DNA from: Verrucomicrobiales bacterium
GTDB taxonomy: Bacteria > Verrucomicrobiota > Verrucomicrobiia > Verrucomicrobiales > DEV007
Direction of reading: 5' to 3'
NCBI GenBank assembly: GCA_016795385.1
Contig: JAEUHI010000036.1
Coordinates: forward strand, 60,421 to 124,420
Length of the DNA stretch: 64,000 nt
Shown: in pieces, positions 11,621 to 20,512 of the stretch
Layout of the letters: every line of letters begins with the position of its first letter
How positions within the stretch are numbered: position 1 is the first letter of the stretch
The notes under the pieces: generated by a model
Databases searched by the model: none
Told to the model about the DNA's origin: nothing
Seen by the model: only the letters and a program-made list of their open reading frames with translations
Position numbers and translations under genes: made by a program

Positions 11621-13159
11621 TCACGGTGCGGCCTGCGCCGCGGATTTCTTGAAAAGCCGTTTGAGGAACGGCGTCTCCGTCTTCTCCGGATTCGACTTCG
11701 CCACGGGATCGGCGGCGGCTTCGGGCATCGGCAGCGACTTCGTCTGATCCCAACCTCCGCCGAGCGCCTTCACCAGCGAGACGGCGGCCACCAGGCGCTG
11801 CCCGGCGACGCGCTCGTAGGCGAGCTGGGTGTTCAAGGCGGTGCGGTTCGCGGTGATGACATCGAGATACGGTGCCGCACCGGCCTCATATTGGGTGCGG
11901 GCGAGCTGGGCAGCCCGGGTGGCACTGCCACGCGCACGGCCGAGGGCATCGGCCTCTTTGGAAAGATGGCGCAGGCCGGAGAGGCTGTTTTCCACATCGG
12001 CGACGGCGGTGAGAAAGGCCTGCCGGTAGTTGGCGAGGGCCTCGTCATGGAGGGCGTGCGAGCGCGAAAGATTGTAGCGATCCTTGCCTCCGGAAAAGAG
12101 AGGAATGCGGACACGAGGACCATAGGTCCACATCAACGACGCGGGCTCGAAGAGGATATCGAGGTCGCCGCTCTGGAAGCCACCGTTGCCAAGCAGGGAA
12201 ATGCTGGGGAAAAACTGGGCCTCGGCCACGCCGATCCGGGCCGTCGCCGCGGCGAGTTGCTGCTCGGCCGCGGCGACGTCGGGACGCCGCTCGAGAAGAT
12301 CACTCGGGAAACCCGTGGGGATCTTCGGCGGCCCCGGCAGTCCGCTGTGGTTCGCGCCGAGGGAGAAGGAGGAGGCATTCTCCCCGACGAGAAGGGCAAG
12401 GGCGTTTTCGAGACGGTCGCGGTTCGCCTGGAGGACGGAGATCTCGGCCTCGGCCGTGGCGACCTCGGTCTCGGACTGGGCCTGTTCGAGATCGTTGGCC
12501 GATCCGGCGAGGACGCGGGCCCGGGCGATCTTCAGCGCCTCGCCGCGGAGGCCGACGGCCTCACGCACGATCGCGATCTCGGCATCGGTGGCGCGGATCT
12601 GAAAGTAGGTGGAGGCCAGCTCGGCTTGGATTCCGAGGAGGACGTTGTGCACGGCATCGGCCGCAGCGATGGCATTGGCCTCGTCGGACTCCACGGTGCG
12701 GCGGATCTTGCCCCAGAGATCGATTTCCCAGCTGAAATCCATCAGCGCATTGTAGGCGGGGCCATCGTAGCGGAGACCATCGAGGGGGAAGGGCGAGGGC
12801 ATGTTCGCCGAGGTGCGCTGCTGCTCGGCGGAGAGCGGCAGCCCCAGCTTCGGCAACAGATCGGCCTTCGACATGCGCGCGGTGGTGCGGGCCTGGTCGA
12901 ATCTTGCGATCGCGGCCTTCAGCTGTTGGTTGTTCCGCGTGGCTCGGTCGAGGAGACCGTTCAAGGTGGGATCGCGGAAGACCTTCCACCACTCCCCTTT
13001 CGGCAGGTGCGCGGAGGGCGTCGCCTCGCGCCAGGCGATGTTCTTGAATTTCTCGGGAAGGTTCACGGGCGGTCGCTCATAGTCGGGGCCGACCATCTTC
13101 AACTGACCGAAGGCGGGCACGCTCAGAAGCGTCCCGATAAGAAGAAAAAAAGCTTTCAT
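11621..13159 (-). CDS. RND efflux outer-membrane factor (OprM/NodT type)
   Basis: A 512-residue TolC-like channel for the adjacent RND pump. The ATG at 13159 gives a signal peptide (MKAFFLLIGTLLSVPAFG). 'MVGPDYERPPVNLPEKF' is the typical mature start of this family. Two duplicated helical repeats with 'RRPDVAAAEQQLAAATARIGVAEAQFFPSISL' mark the NodT group. Most relatives are lipoproteins, but no Cys follows the signal peptide here. It is the last gene of the minus-strand tetR-MFP-RND-OMF run and starts 18 nt after the RND stop. It probably also serves the second RND pair at 19.2-23.7 kb, which has no outer-membrane gene of its own. Confidence 0.93.
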   Translation of the reverse strand: MKAFFLLIGTLLSVPAFGQLKMVGPDYERPPVNLPEKFKNIAWREATPSAHLPKGEWWKVFRDPTLNGLLDRATRNNQQLKAAIARFDQARTTARMSKADLLPKLGLPLSAEQQRTSANMPSPFPLDGLRYDGPAYNALMDFSWEIDLWGKIRRTVESDEANAIAAADAVHNVLLGIQAELASTYFQIRATDAEIAIVREAVGLRGEALKIARARVLAGSANDLEQAQSETEVATAEAEISVLQANRDRLENALALLVGENASSFSLGANHSGLPGPPKIPTGFPSDLLERRPDVAAAEQQLAAATARIGVAEAQFFPSISLLGNGGFQSGDLDILFEPASLMWTYGPRVRIPLFSGGKDRYNLSRSHALHDEALANYRQAFLTAVADVENSLSGLRHLSKEADALGRARGSATRAAQLARTQYEAGAAPYLDVITANRTALNTQLAYERVAGQRLVAAVSLVKALGGGWDQTKSLPMPEAAADPVAKSNPEKTETPFLKRLFKKSAAQAAP

Positions 13160-13177
13160 TGCAGCGGTCAAACAGGG

Positions 13178-16100
13178 TCAGGCGTGGGACTCAACAGGGT
13201 CGGATGCGGCGACCGCTCCGACAGCGGGCACTTCTTTCTTCTTCCGTCCGATCTTCATCACGAGATAATAGAAGAGCGGCGTCAGGAGCAGCCCGAAAAA
13301 AGTGACGCCAATCATCCCGGCAAAAACGGCCGTGCCCATGGCGCGCCGCATTTCGGCCCCGGCACCCGTGGAGATGACGAGCGGGAAAACGCCGGCGATG
13401 AAGGCGATCGAGGTCATGAGGATGGGACGAAGACGAAGACGGCAGGCCTCCAGCGCGGCCTCGAGCGGCGAAAGCCCGTGGTCGTTTTTCTCCTTCGCGA
13501 ACTCGACGATGAGGATGGCGTTTTTACAGGCCAGCCCGATCAGCACGATGAAGCCGATCTGGGTGAAGATGTTGTTGTCACCTCCTGTCAGATGCACGCC
13601 GATGAGGGCGAAGAGCAGACAGAGCGGCACGATGAGGATGATCGCGAGCGGCAGACGCAGGCTCTCGTATTGCGCCGCCAGCACCATGAAGACGAGGAGG
13701 ATGCAGAGCGGATAGATGAAGATAGCGGTATTGCCCGCGATGATTTTCTGATAGGTGAGGTCGGTCCATTCGAACTCGAAGCCCGCGGGCAGGACCTGCT
13801 TCGCCAGTTCGGAGATGACGGCCTCGCCCTGACCCGAGCTCAACGGTGGCAGCGGTGCTCCGTTGAGATCCGCAGCGAGGTAGCCGTTGTAGTGCGTGAC
13901 GCGATCGGGACCGAAGCTCTCGTTCACCTGCACGAGCGATCCGATGGGCACCATCTCGCCGGCGAGGTTGCGCGTCTTCAGGCGGGTGATGTCGGCGGCA
14001 TCGTCACGGAACTGCTGCTCGGCCTGGGCGACGACCTGGTAGGTGCGGCCGAAGCGGTTGAAGTCGTTCACGTAGAGACTGCCGAGATTGATCTGGAGGG
14101 TCTCGTAGAGATTCGCGAGCGGCACGCCCTGGGCCTTGGCTTTCTCGCGATCGACGTCCGCCTCGAGCTGCGGCACGTTCACGGTGTACCCGGAGTAGAC
14201 CTGGGTGAGTTGTCCGCTGCCGTAGGCCGCGCCGACGAGGCTCTGGGTGGCACGGTAGAGCGCCTCGTAGCCTTGGTTGCCGCGATCCTCGACCATCAGC
14301 TTGAACCCGCCGGTGGTGCCGATGCCGTTCACCGGCGGCGGCTGGAGCACGAGCACCATGGCATCCTGAATGGCGGAGAACTGGCCGTTGAGTTCGTTCG
14401 CGATCATTTGGCCGCTCAGGGCGGGCGATTTGCGTTCCTCGAAGTCCTTCAGTCCGACGAAAACGATGCCGCTGTTCGGACTGACCGTGAAGCCGTGGAT
14501 GGAGAGCCCCGGGAAGGCGATCGCATCCTTCACCCCGGGATGCTTCAACGCGATGTCGGACATGCGCCGCATCACCTCGTCGGTGCGGTCGAGCGAGGAT
14601 CCGTCGGGGAGCTGGGCGAAACCGACGAGGTATTGTTTGTCCTGCCCTGGCACGAAACCCGTCGGCACCATCTGGAAGCCCTTGCCCGTCGCCCAGACGA
14701 GTCCGAGGTAAAGCAGGATGGCGATGAATCCAAAGCGGATGATGCGTTTCACGAATCCCACGTAGGCCCGCGACGACCAGTCAAAGAAGCGGTTGAAGGG
14801 ACGGAAAAACCAACCGAAAAGCGCGTCGATGAGGCGGGAAAGGAGATCCTTCTTCGCCCCGTGCCCCTGCAGGAGCATGGCGGAAAGCGCGGGGCTGAGG
14901 GTCAGGGAATTGATCGCCGAGATCACCGTGGAGATCGCGATGGTGACGGCGAACTGTTTGTAGAACTGGCCGCTCAGTCCGCTGATGAAGGCCGTCGGGA
15001 TGAAGACGGCGCAGAGGACGAGCGCGGTCGCGACGATGGGTCCGGTTACCTCGCCCATGGCCTTCTTCGTGGCCTCGAGCGGAGCGAGTCCCTCGCGGAT
15101 GTTCCGCTCGACGTTCTCGACGACGACAATGGCGTCATCGACGACGATGCCGATGGCGAGGACGAGCCCGAAGAGGGAAAGGTTGTTGATGCTGAACCCT
15201 AACAGATGCATCACCGCGAAGGTGCCGATGAGCGACACGGGCACGGCAACGAGCGGGATGATGGAGGCGCGCCAGGTCTGGAGGAAAAGCACGACGACGA
15301 GGACGACGAGGACGATGGCCTCGAGGAGGGTGTGGATCACCGCATCGATCGACTTCCGCACGAAGACGGTGGGATCGTAGGCGATGGCGTAGTCGACACC
15401 CTCGGGGAATTTTTTCTTCAACTCCTCCATCGACTCGCGGATCCCCTGCGAGACGGAGAGCGCGTTCGCTCCGGGGAGCTGGAAGACACCCATGCCGACC
15501 GCCTTCTTGTTGTTGATGAGGCTGCGCATCGCGTATTCGGCGCTGCCCATCTCGGCGCGGCCGATGTCGCGGAGACGGAGCTTCTCCCCGTAGGGACCGG
15601 TCTTGACGATGATGTCCTCGAACTCCTCCTCGGTGACGAGCCGGCCCTTCGCGTTCACCGTCAGCTCGAAGGCCGCGTCTTTCGTCGGTTGCTGGCCGAT
15701 CGTGCCGGCGGCGACCTGGATGTTCTGCTCGCGGATCGCGTTGACGATGTCGCTGGCGGTGAGTCCCCGCGCGGCGGCTTTGTCAGGATCGATCCAGATG
15801 CGCATCGCATACTCCCCTCCCCCGAAGATCTGAACTTGGCCGACGCCGGAGAGGCGGGAGAGCTCGTCCTTCACGTTCAGGGTCGCGTAGTTCCGCAGGT
15901 AGATCTCATCGTAGCGGTCGTTCGGGGAGAGGAGGTGCACGACGAGGGTCATGTCGGGCGAGGATTTCACCGTGACGACGCCGAAGCGGCGCACTTCCTC
16001 GGGCAGCTTCGGCAGGACCTGGGCGACGCGGTTCTGCACCTGCACCTGGGCGAGGTCGAGATCCGTCCCGACCTTGAAGGTCACGGTCAGGGTCATGACC

Positions 16101-16363
16101 CCGTTCGCGGTGCTCTGCGACGACATGTAGAGCATGTTCTCGATCCCGTTGATGGTCTGCTCGAGCGGCGAGGCCACGGTCTCGGCGATAGTCTTCGGGT
16201 TCGCGCCGGGATAGGTCGCGGTGACGATGACGGTGGGCGGCGCCACCTCGGGATATTCCGAGACGGGGAGCTGGAACAGCGAGATCGCCCCGAGCACGAG
16301 GATGAGCAGCGACAAGGTCCCGGCGAAGACCGGCCGCGTGATGAAGTAGGAGGAGAAATTCAT
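13178..16363 (-). CDS. RND multidrug efflux permease (HAE1/AcrB family), system A
   Basis: A 1061-residue inner-membrane proton/drug antiporter, close to the standard ~1050 length. Visible features are the N-terminal 'FFITRPVFAGTLSLLILVLG' helix, the proton-relay Asp pair in 'GIVVDDAIVVVENVERN', the Lys in 'GLACKNAILIVEFAKEK', and two porter-domain duplications. It lies 28 nt after the adaptor stop and 18 nt before the outer-membrane factor start, so the three make one tripartite pump. Control is probably by the TetR gene at the head of the run. Substrates are unknown. Confidence 0.95.
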   Translation of the reverse strand: MNFSSYFITRPVFAGTLSLLILVLGAISLFQLPVSEYPEVAPPTVIVTATYPGANPKTIAETVASPLEQTINGIENMLYMSSQSTANGVMTLTVTFKVGTDLDLAQVQVQNRVAQVLPKLPEEVRRFGVVTVKSSPDMTLVVHLLSPNDRYDEIYLRNYATLNVKDELSRLSGVGQVQIFGGGEYAMRIWIDPDKAAARGLTASDIVNAIREQNIQVAAGTIGQQPTKDAAFELTVNAKGRLVTEEEFEDIIVKTGPYGEKLRLRDIGRAEMGSAEYAMRSLINNKKAVGMGVFQLPGANALSVSQGIRESMEELKKKFPEGVDYAIAYDPTVFVRKSIDAVIHTLLEAIVLVVLVVVLFLQTWRASIIPLVAVPVSLIGTFAVMHLLGFSINNLSLFGLVLAIGIVVDDAIVVVENVERNIREGLAPLEATKKAMGEVTGPIVATALVLCAVFIPTAFISGLSGQFYKQFAVTIAISTVISAINSLTLSPALSAMLLQGHGAKKDLLSRLIDALFGWFFRPFNRFFDWSSRAYVGFVKRIIRFGFIAILLYLGLVWATGKGFQMVPTGFVPGQDKQYLVGFAQLPDGSSLDRTDEVMRRMSDIALKHPGVKDAIAFPGLSIHGFTVSPNSGIVFVGLKDFEERKSPALSGQMIANELNGQFSAIQDAMVLVLQPPPVNGIGTTGGFKLMVEDRGNQGYEALYRATQSLVGAAYGSGQLTQVYSGYTVNVPQLEADVDREKAKAQGVPLANLYETLQINLGSLYVNDFNRFGRTYQVVAQAEQQFRDDAADITRLKTRNLAGEMVPIGSLVQVNESFGPDRVTHYNGYLAADLNGAPLPPLSSGQGEAVISELAKQVLPAGFEFEWTDLTYQKIIAGNTAIFIYPLCILLVFMVLAAQYESLRLPLAIILIVPLCLLFALIGVHLTGGDNNIFTQIGFIVLIGLACKNAILIVEFAKEKNDHGLSPLEAALEACRLRLRPILMTSIAFIAGVFPLVISTGAGAEMRRAMGTAVFAGMIGVTFFGLLLTPLFYYLVMKIGRKKKEVPAVGAVAASDPVESHA

Positions 16364-16391
16364 CGCAGGTGGTTTTGTCAGGATGCCTCGA

Positions 16392-17552
16392 TCAGGGCTT
16401 CACCGTGTTCGCGACCCCGGCCGCGCCTTCGGCGGGCGGAGCCTCGACCGGCTGCACCGGCATGCCCGGCTGGGGCAGGCGCGCCATGCCGTTGACGATG
16501 ATCTTTTCCCCAGCGGCGAGACCGCTGCGGACGATGCGTTTCCCGTTGATCGCCGGACCGATCACGACGGGCTTATAGACGGTCATGTTTTCCGGCGTGA
16601 CGCCGAGGACGTATTTGTTGGCCTGGTCGGTGAGGATGGCCTCGGCCTCGACGAGGAGAGCGTCGTATTCGGAGGTCATCGGCAGCCGCACGCGGGTGAA
16701 GAGCCCGGGGGTGAGCTGGCCGTCGGCATTGGGCAGTTCGCAGCGCACCACCATGCTGCCGGTCGCGGCGTCGAGGCGGTTGTCGAAGGATTCGATGTAT
16801 CCCTTGTGCGGGAACGAGGTCTCGTTGGCGAGCTGCACCTCGACGGGCACGCGGCCTTTTTCATCGACGTAAAGTTTGCCTTCGCGCTTGAGGGCTTGAA
16901 GGCGGAGGAGGCTCTGCTCGTCGATGTCGGTGTAGACATGGACCGGGTCGACCGTCACGATGGTGGTGAGCAGCGTCGTCCCGGCGGTGACGAAATTTCC
17001 CGTGGTGGTGATGGCCCGGCTGATGCGCCCACTGATCGGCGCCTTCACCTCCGTGTGCTCCATCTCGATGTCCGCGCTGTGGAGCGTGGCTTTGGCGGCC
17101 TCGAGGAGGGCCTGGCTCTGAAGAAAGGCGCTTTCCCGTCCCTCCGCCTGCTCGGGCGCGATGGCGCGGGCGGCGAGGAGTTCCTTGACCCGGTCGAACT
17201 CGCGCTTCGCCATCTCCGTCGCGGCCTCGGCTCGGTCGACCTCGGCTTTGGCGGCGCGCTGGCGGGTCTCGAAGGGGCGCTGATCGATCGTGAAGAGGAT
17301 GTCGCCCTCTTTCACCATCGCCCCGGCTTCGAAATGCACCTCGGTGATGTAGCCGGAGACCCGCGGGCGCAGCTCGACCATCTCGGTGGCCTCGACGCGA
17401 CCGGTGAATTCCTCCCACTCCACGAGCTTGCGCGACTCGACGGCGGCGAGAGTGACCTGGGCGGGAGGCATCGCCCCGGCCTGCGGCGGCGCGGGCGGTT
17501 CACCACACGCGGAGAGAAAGACGGCCGGAAGGAGGAGGTAGCGGAGTTTCAT
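16392..17552 (-). CDS. RND efflux periplasmic adaptor (MFP) lipoprotein, system A
   Basis: A 386-residue membrane-fusion protein. It has a lipobox (LSAC, Cys16), then 'LVEWEEFTGRVEATEMVELRPRVSGYITEVHFEAGAMVKEGDILFTID', the first biotinyl/lipoyl-like half. A coiled-coil hairpin rich in Ala/Glu follows, then the second lipoyl half and beta barrel (AcrA/MexA type). It connects the RND permease to the outer-membrane channel. It starts 61 nt after the tetR stop. Confidence 0.94.
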   Translation of the reverse strand: MKLRYLLLPAVFLSACGEPPAPPQAGAMPPAQVTLAAVESRKLVEWEEFTGRVEATEMVELRPRVSGYITEVHFEAGAMVKEGDILFTIDQRPFETRQRAAKAEVDRAEAATEMAKREFDRVKELLAARAIAPEQAEGRESAFLQSQALLEAAKATLHSADIEMEHTEVKAPISGRISRAITTTGNFVTAGTTLLTTIVTVDPVHVYTDIDEQSLLRLQALKREGKLYVDEKGRVPVEVQLANETSFPHKGYIESFDNRLDAATGSMVVRCELPNADGQLTPGLFTRVRLPMTSEYDALLVEAEAILTDQANKYVLGVTPENMTVYKPVVIGPAINGKRIVRSGLAAGEKIIVNGMARLPQPGMPVQPVEAPPAEGAAGVANTVKP

Positions 17553-17613
17553 GAAGGAGAAAGAAGGAAGGAAAAAGGGAGAGAACGGATGCGCCCGGAT
17601 TTTGATACGTTTG

Positions 17614-18219
17614 TCAGGATACCGGCACCTTGGCGGCGAGGAGGTGGAGCGCCCCGGACTCGAAATCGTCGAGCGGCGCGAGGTCGTTCTTCATGCGGGC
17701 ATGGAGGAGGAGCCCTTCGCTGAAAGCAAAAACCATGCGCGCGAGCATCCCGGGATCACCGGGCACGACCGATCCCTCCGCCTGCCCGTCCCGGATCGCC
17801 GTTTCGTAGTAGGTGAGAAACTCCGCGAGGATCTCCTGGAGCCGGTCGCGCAACTCCGGATCGGTCGTCGCAACCTCGGCCCCCAGCGAATGCACGGGAC
17901 AACCGAGGACGCGGCCGTGTTTCGCGAGGAGTTCTTCCTGCTCCTCGCGGAACTCACGAAAACAACGCAGGATGCGACCCAGCGGCGGAGTCTCGGGAGA
18001 AAAGACGGCCTCGAGGTGGAGACGATGCTCGGCCCAGCCGTGATCGATCGCGGCAAGGGCGAGGGCCGATTTCGACTCGAAAAAGTGGTAAAAGCTCCCC
18101 TTCTTCACGCCGGCATGCTCGCAGATGTGATCGACCGAGGTGCGTCCGTAGCTCCCCGTCCAGATCAATTCCATCATGGCCTCGAGAAGCCGTTCCCTCG
18201 CATCGCTGACGCGTCCCAT
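17614..18219 (-). CDS. TetR family transcriptional regulator
   Basis: A 201-residue repressor-type protein. The N-terminal helix-turn-helix is clear ('TSVDHICEHAGVKKGSFYHFFESKSALALAA', about 28-58). The C-terminal ~140 residues are the variable ligand-binding bundle, with a TetR_C-like 'GCPVHSLGAEV' phrase seen in AcrR/NemR-like regulators. It heads the minus-strand efflux run, so it likely represses itself and the MFP-RND-OMF genes until a drug or toxic metabolite binds. A candidate operator lies just upstream. Confidence 0.92.
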   Translation of the reverse strand: MGRVSDARERLLEAMMELIWTGSYGRTSVDHICEHAGVKKGSFYHFFESKSALALAAIDHGWAEHRLHLEAVFSPETPPLGRILRCFREFREEQEELLAKHGRVLGCPVHSLGAEVATTDPELRDRLQEILAEFLTYYETAIRDGQAEGSVVPGDPGMLARMVFAFSEGLLLHARMKNDLAPLDDFESGALHLLAAKVPVS

Positions 18220-18238
18220 GCCGGGACTTTGGCGAAAC

Positions 18239-18253
18239 TAGACGAACGGTCAA
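18239..18253. promoter_or_regulatory. Candidate TetR operator
   Basis: TAGAC-GAACG-GTCAA is an imperfect palindrome 20 nt upstream of the tetR start. It resembles the TAGACC...GGTCTA class of TetR-family operators with one mismatched arm base and a shorter centre. It overlaps a possible minus-strand -35 (TTGACC), so binding would block the promoter. The assignment is by eye only. Confidence 0.35.
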
Positions 18254-19168
18254 CTATTTTTCCTCGAGCATCCGGGGAATCTCTTCCTGGGCGAAATCGA
18301 GGAAGGCGCGGAGACGGCCGGTGATGTGCCGTCCCGCCGCATAACCGACGAACAGGTCGATCGAGGGCATTTCGAGACCGGGCAGCAGTCGCACGAGCCG
18401 CCCGCTCGCGAGATCTTTTTCGGCGAGCCAGAGGGGCAACATCGTATAGCCGGCCCCGGCCAACGCCGCCTCGCGCTGGGCCGTGACGGTATCGAGGAGC
18501 ATCGCCGGGCGCACCGTGATCTCCTCCGCCGCCTTCCCCGCCCCTACGATGAACCGGCTGCGCAGATCGAAATGCGGCTGCACGAGTCCGATCCAGGGCA
18601 GGCTTTTCAATTCCTCGGTCTTCGTCGGCGTGCCATACCGCTCGAGCAAGGCGGGGGCGGCCGCGAGCATCCGGGGCAGGGCCGCGATGCGGCGCATCAC
18701 GAGAGTCTTGTCGACCGGATCACCCACGAGAAATCCGCAGTCGAAGCCCTCTTCGATGAACTTTAGCGGACGGTTGATGAGGTGGAGTTCCGCCGTGATC
18801 TGCGGATGCAGACTTTGGAAACTCGCCAGGGCCCGCGAGACGATCCATTGACCGATATCGACCACTGAAACGATCCGGAGGTGGCCTTGGAGCGTGTTTC
18901 GCTCGGCGAGGAGCTTCTGCCTGGCACGCTCCGCGGTGATGAGAAGACGCCGCGCCTCCGGCAGCAGGACACGACCCGCCTCGGTCAGGCTCATGCTATG
19001 CGTATCACGCTGGATCAAAGGCATCTTGATCGCCCGCTCGAGCGCCTGGATCTGACGGCTCACGGTCGGCTGGGAGACCCCCAGCACTCGCGACGCCGCG
19101 GAGATGCTGCCACTCTCGGCGACCTGCACGAAAGCCCGTATTTGTTTCAAATCCTCCAAACCGGTCAT
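18254..19168 (-). CDS. LysR family transcriptional regulator
   Basis: A 304-residue LTTR with the N-terminal winged HTH 'GSISAASRVLGVSQPTVSRQIQALERAI' and a full periplasmic-binding-like effector domain. It is divergent from the second efflux pair (MFP at 19248, RND at 20513), the classic arrangement for an LTTR controlling its neighbour. It also reads toward tetR, with only 34 nt between its stop and the tetR start. A T-N11-A box covers its own start codon, suggesting autoregulation. The effector is unknown. Confidence 0.94.
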   Translation of the reverse strand: MTGLEDLKQIRAFVQVAESGSISAASRVLGVSQPTVSRQIQALERAIKMPLIQRDTHSMSLTEAGRVLLPEARRLLITAERARQKLLAERNTLQGHLRIVSVVDIGQWIVSRALASFQSLHPQITAELHLINRPLKFIEEGFDCGFLVGDPVDKTLVMRRIAALPRMLAAAPALLERYGTPTKTEELKSLPWIGLVQPHFDLRSRFIVGAGKAAEEITVRPAMLLDTVTAQREAALAGAGYTMLPLWLAEKDLASGRLVRLLPGLEMPSIDLFVGYAAGRHITGRLRAFLDFAQEEIPRMLEEK

Positions 19169-19181
19169 ACAAGATCAGTAT
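19167..19181. promoter_or_regulatory. LysR box (T-N11-A with ATAC/GTAT arms)
   Basis: ATAC-aagatca-GTAT is an inverted repeat that contains the LTTR consensus T-N11-A at 19168-19180. It overlaps the lysR ATG and lies 66 nt upstream of the divergent MFP start. A second, shorter ATA/TAT palindrome follows at 19180-19190. The position fits autorepression plus activation of the divergent operon. Confidence 0.55.
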
Positions 19182-19247
19182 AACCAATATTCACCATCCA
19201 GAAGGTCTTTTTTGTCAGCCTTTCGGAAATCGAGCGTATCTGATGTC

Positions 19248-20429
19248 ATGCATTTTCTCAAGCCGGGCTCCTACCCCATCGGTTTCTGCGGCCTCGGCTT
19301 TCTGGTGAGCATCCTTTTGGCGGGGTGTGGTCGGTCCGGAGCCTCCTCCCCGGAGCGACCCGCCCCGCCTCCTCCCAAGGTCACCGTGACGACACCCGAG
19401 GTGCGCAAGGTGATCGATTGGGATGAGTTCACCGGTCGTCTCGCCTCCGTCGAAACCGTCGAGATCCGGGCCCGGGTCGCCGGCTACCTTGGCGAGGTGC
19501 ATTTCACGGAAGGGGCTGAAATCAACGAAGGCGATCTGCTTTTCACGATCGATCCCCGTCCCTACCAGGCCATCGTCGAGCGCATGGAGGCGCGGGTCAC
19601 CAGCGCGAAAAGCCGTGCCGAATTGACGGCGAAAGAGCTGGAAAACGTCGCGAAACTTCAGGGCAACGGAGCCATTTCCGCGGAGGATTATGAGCGCCGC
19701 GCCAAAGCCGCGTCCGATGCCGAGGGTCTCCTCCGCGCCGCCGAAGCCGAGCTGCGGGCCGCCCGGCTCGATCTCGAGTTCACCGAAGTCCGCTCGCCCA
19801 TCACCGGTCGTGTCAGCGACGCCCGCGTCACGAAAGGCAACCTCGTCACGAGCGAAGGACGTGATTCCACCCTGCTCACCACCGTCGTCTCCCTCGATCC
19901 GATCTACTGCATGATCGAGGTCGATGAGCGCTCCGTCCTGAAATACCGTCAGCTCTACCGCGAGGGCAAACGCATGAGTGCCCAGTTCGGCCGTGTCGAG
20001 GCGGAGATGGAGCTCGCCCACGAGAGCGGATTCCCCCACAAGGGCTACATCGACTTCGTCGACAACCAACTCGATCCCGCGACCGGCACGATCCGAGCCC
20101 GTGCCGTGTTTCCGAATCCGGACAAACTCATGGCCCCCGGATTTTTTGCGCGTGTCAGGGTGCCGGGCAGCGGCGAATACGAGGGACTCCTCATCCCCGA
20201 CCGCGCCATCGCGGACGACCAGGGTACGAGCCACGTCTGGGTCGTCGATGACGAAAACACCGCGACCTATCGGAAGGTGGTCACCGGTCCCCTCCTCGAC
20301 GGGCACCGCATCATCCGCGAGGGTCTCCAGGCCGGTGAACGGATCGTCGTCGATGGCATCATGGCCGTGCGCAACGCACAGAAAGTCGAGCCCGAGCCTC
20401 TCGCCCTTGCGCCGCCCGGTGATCAGTAA
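19248..20429 (+). CDS. RND efflux periplasmic adaptor (MFP) lipoprotein, system B
   Basis: A 393-residue adaptor. The start at 19248 is chosen because it gives a proper lipoprotein signal ending LLAGC (MHFLKPGSYPIGFCGLGFLVSILLAGC). The lipoyl-hairpin-barrel layout matches the system A adaptor, including 'VIDWDEFTGRLASVETVEIRARVAGYLGEVHFTEGAEINEGDLLFTID'. It is followed after 83 nt by its RND permease. The gap contains degenerate 'gatcagtaatcagtat' repeats. It is likely controlled by the divergent LysR. Confidence 0.94.
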   Translation: MHFLKPGSYPIGFCGLGFLVSILLAGCGRSGASSPERPAPPPPKVTVTTPEVRKVIDWDEFTGRLASVETVEIRARVAGYLGEVHFTEGAEINEGDLLFTIDPRPYQAIVERMEARVTSAKSRAELTAKELENVAKLQGNGAISAEDYERRAKAASDAEGLLRAAEAELRAARLDLEFTEVRSPITGRVSDARVTKGNLVTSEGRDSTLLTTVVSLDPIYCMIEVDERSVLKYRQLYREGKRMSAQFGRVEAEMELAHESGFPHKGYIDFVDNQLDPATGTIRARAVFPNPDKLMAPGFFARVRVPGSGEYEGLLIPDRAIADDQGTSHVWVVDDENTATYRKVVTGPLLDGHRIIREGLQAGERIVVDGIMAVRNAQKVEPEPLALAPPGDQ

Positions 20430-20495
20430 TCAGTATCCCGTGATCGGAAGCCGCATCCAACGAAACAGAATACCGATCACCGATTACCGAACACC
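20418..20495. repeat. Degenerate GATC/GTAATC/GTAT repeat cluster
   Basis: The end of the MFP gene and the MFP-RND gap hold shuffled copies of 'gtgatcagtaatcagtat' and, inverted, 'ataccgatcaccgattac'. The two blocks can pair in part. They look like decayed palindromic intergenic repeats rather than an operator. No T-run is present, so the RND gene is probably still co-transcribed. Confidence 0.4.
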
Positions 20496-20512
20496 GCTCC
20501 TCTCCCCTCCCG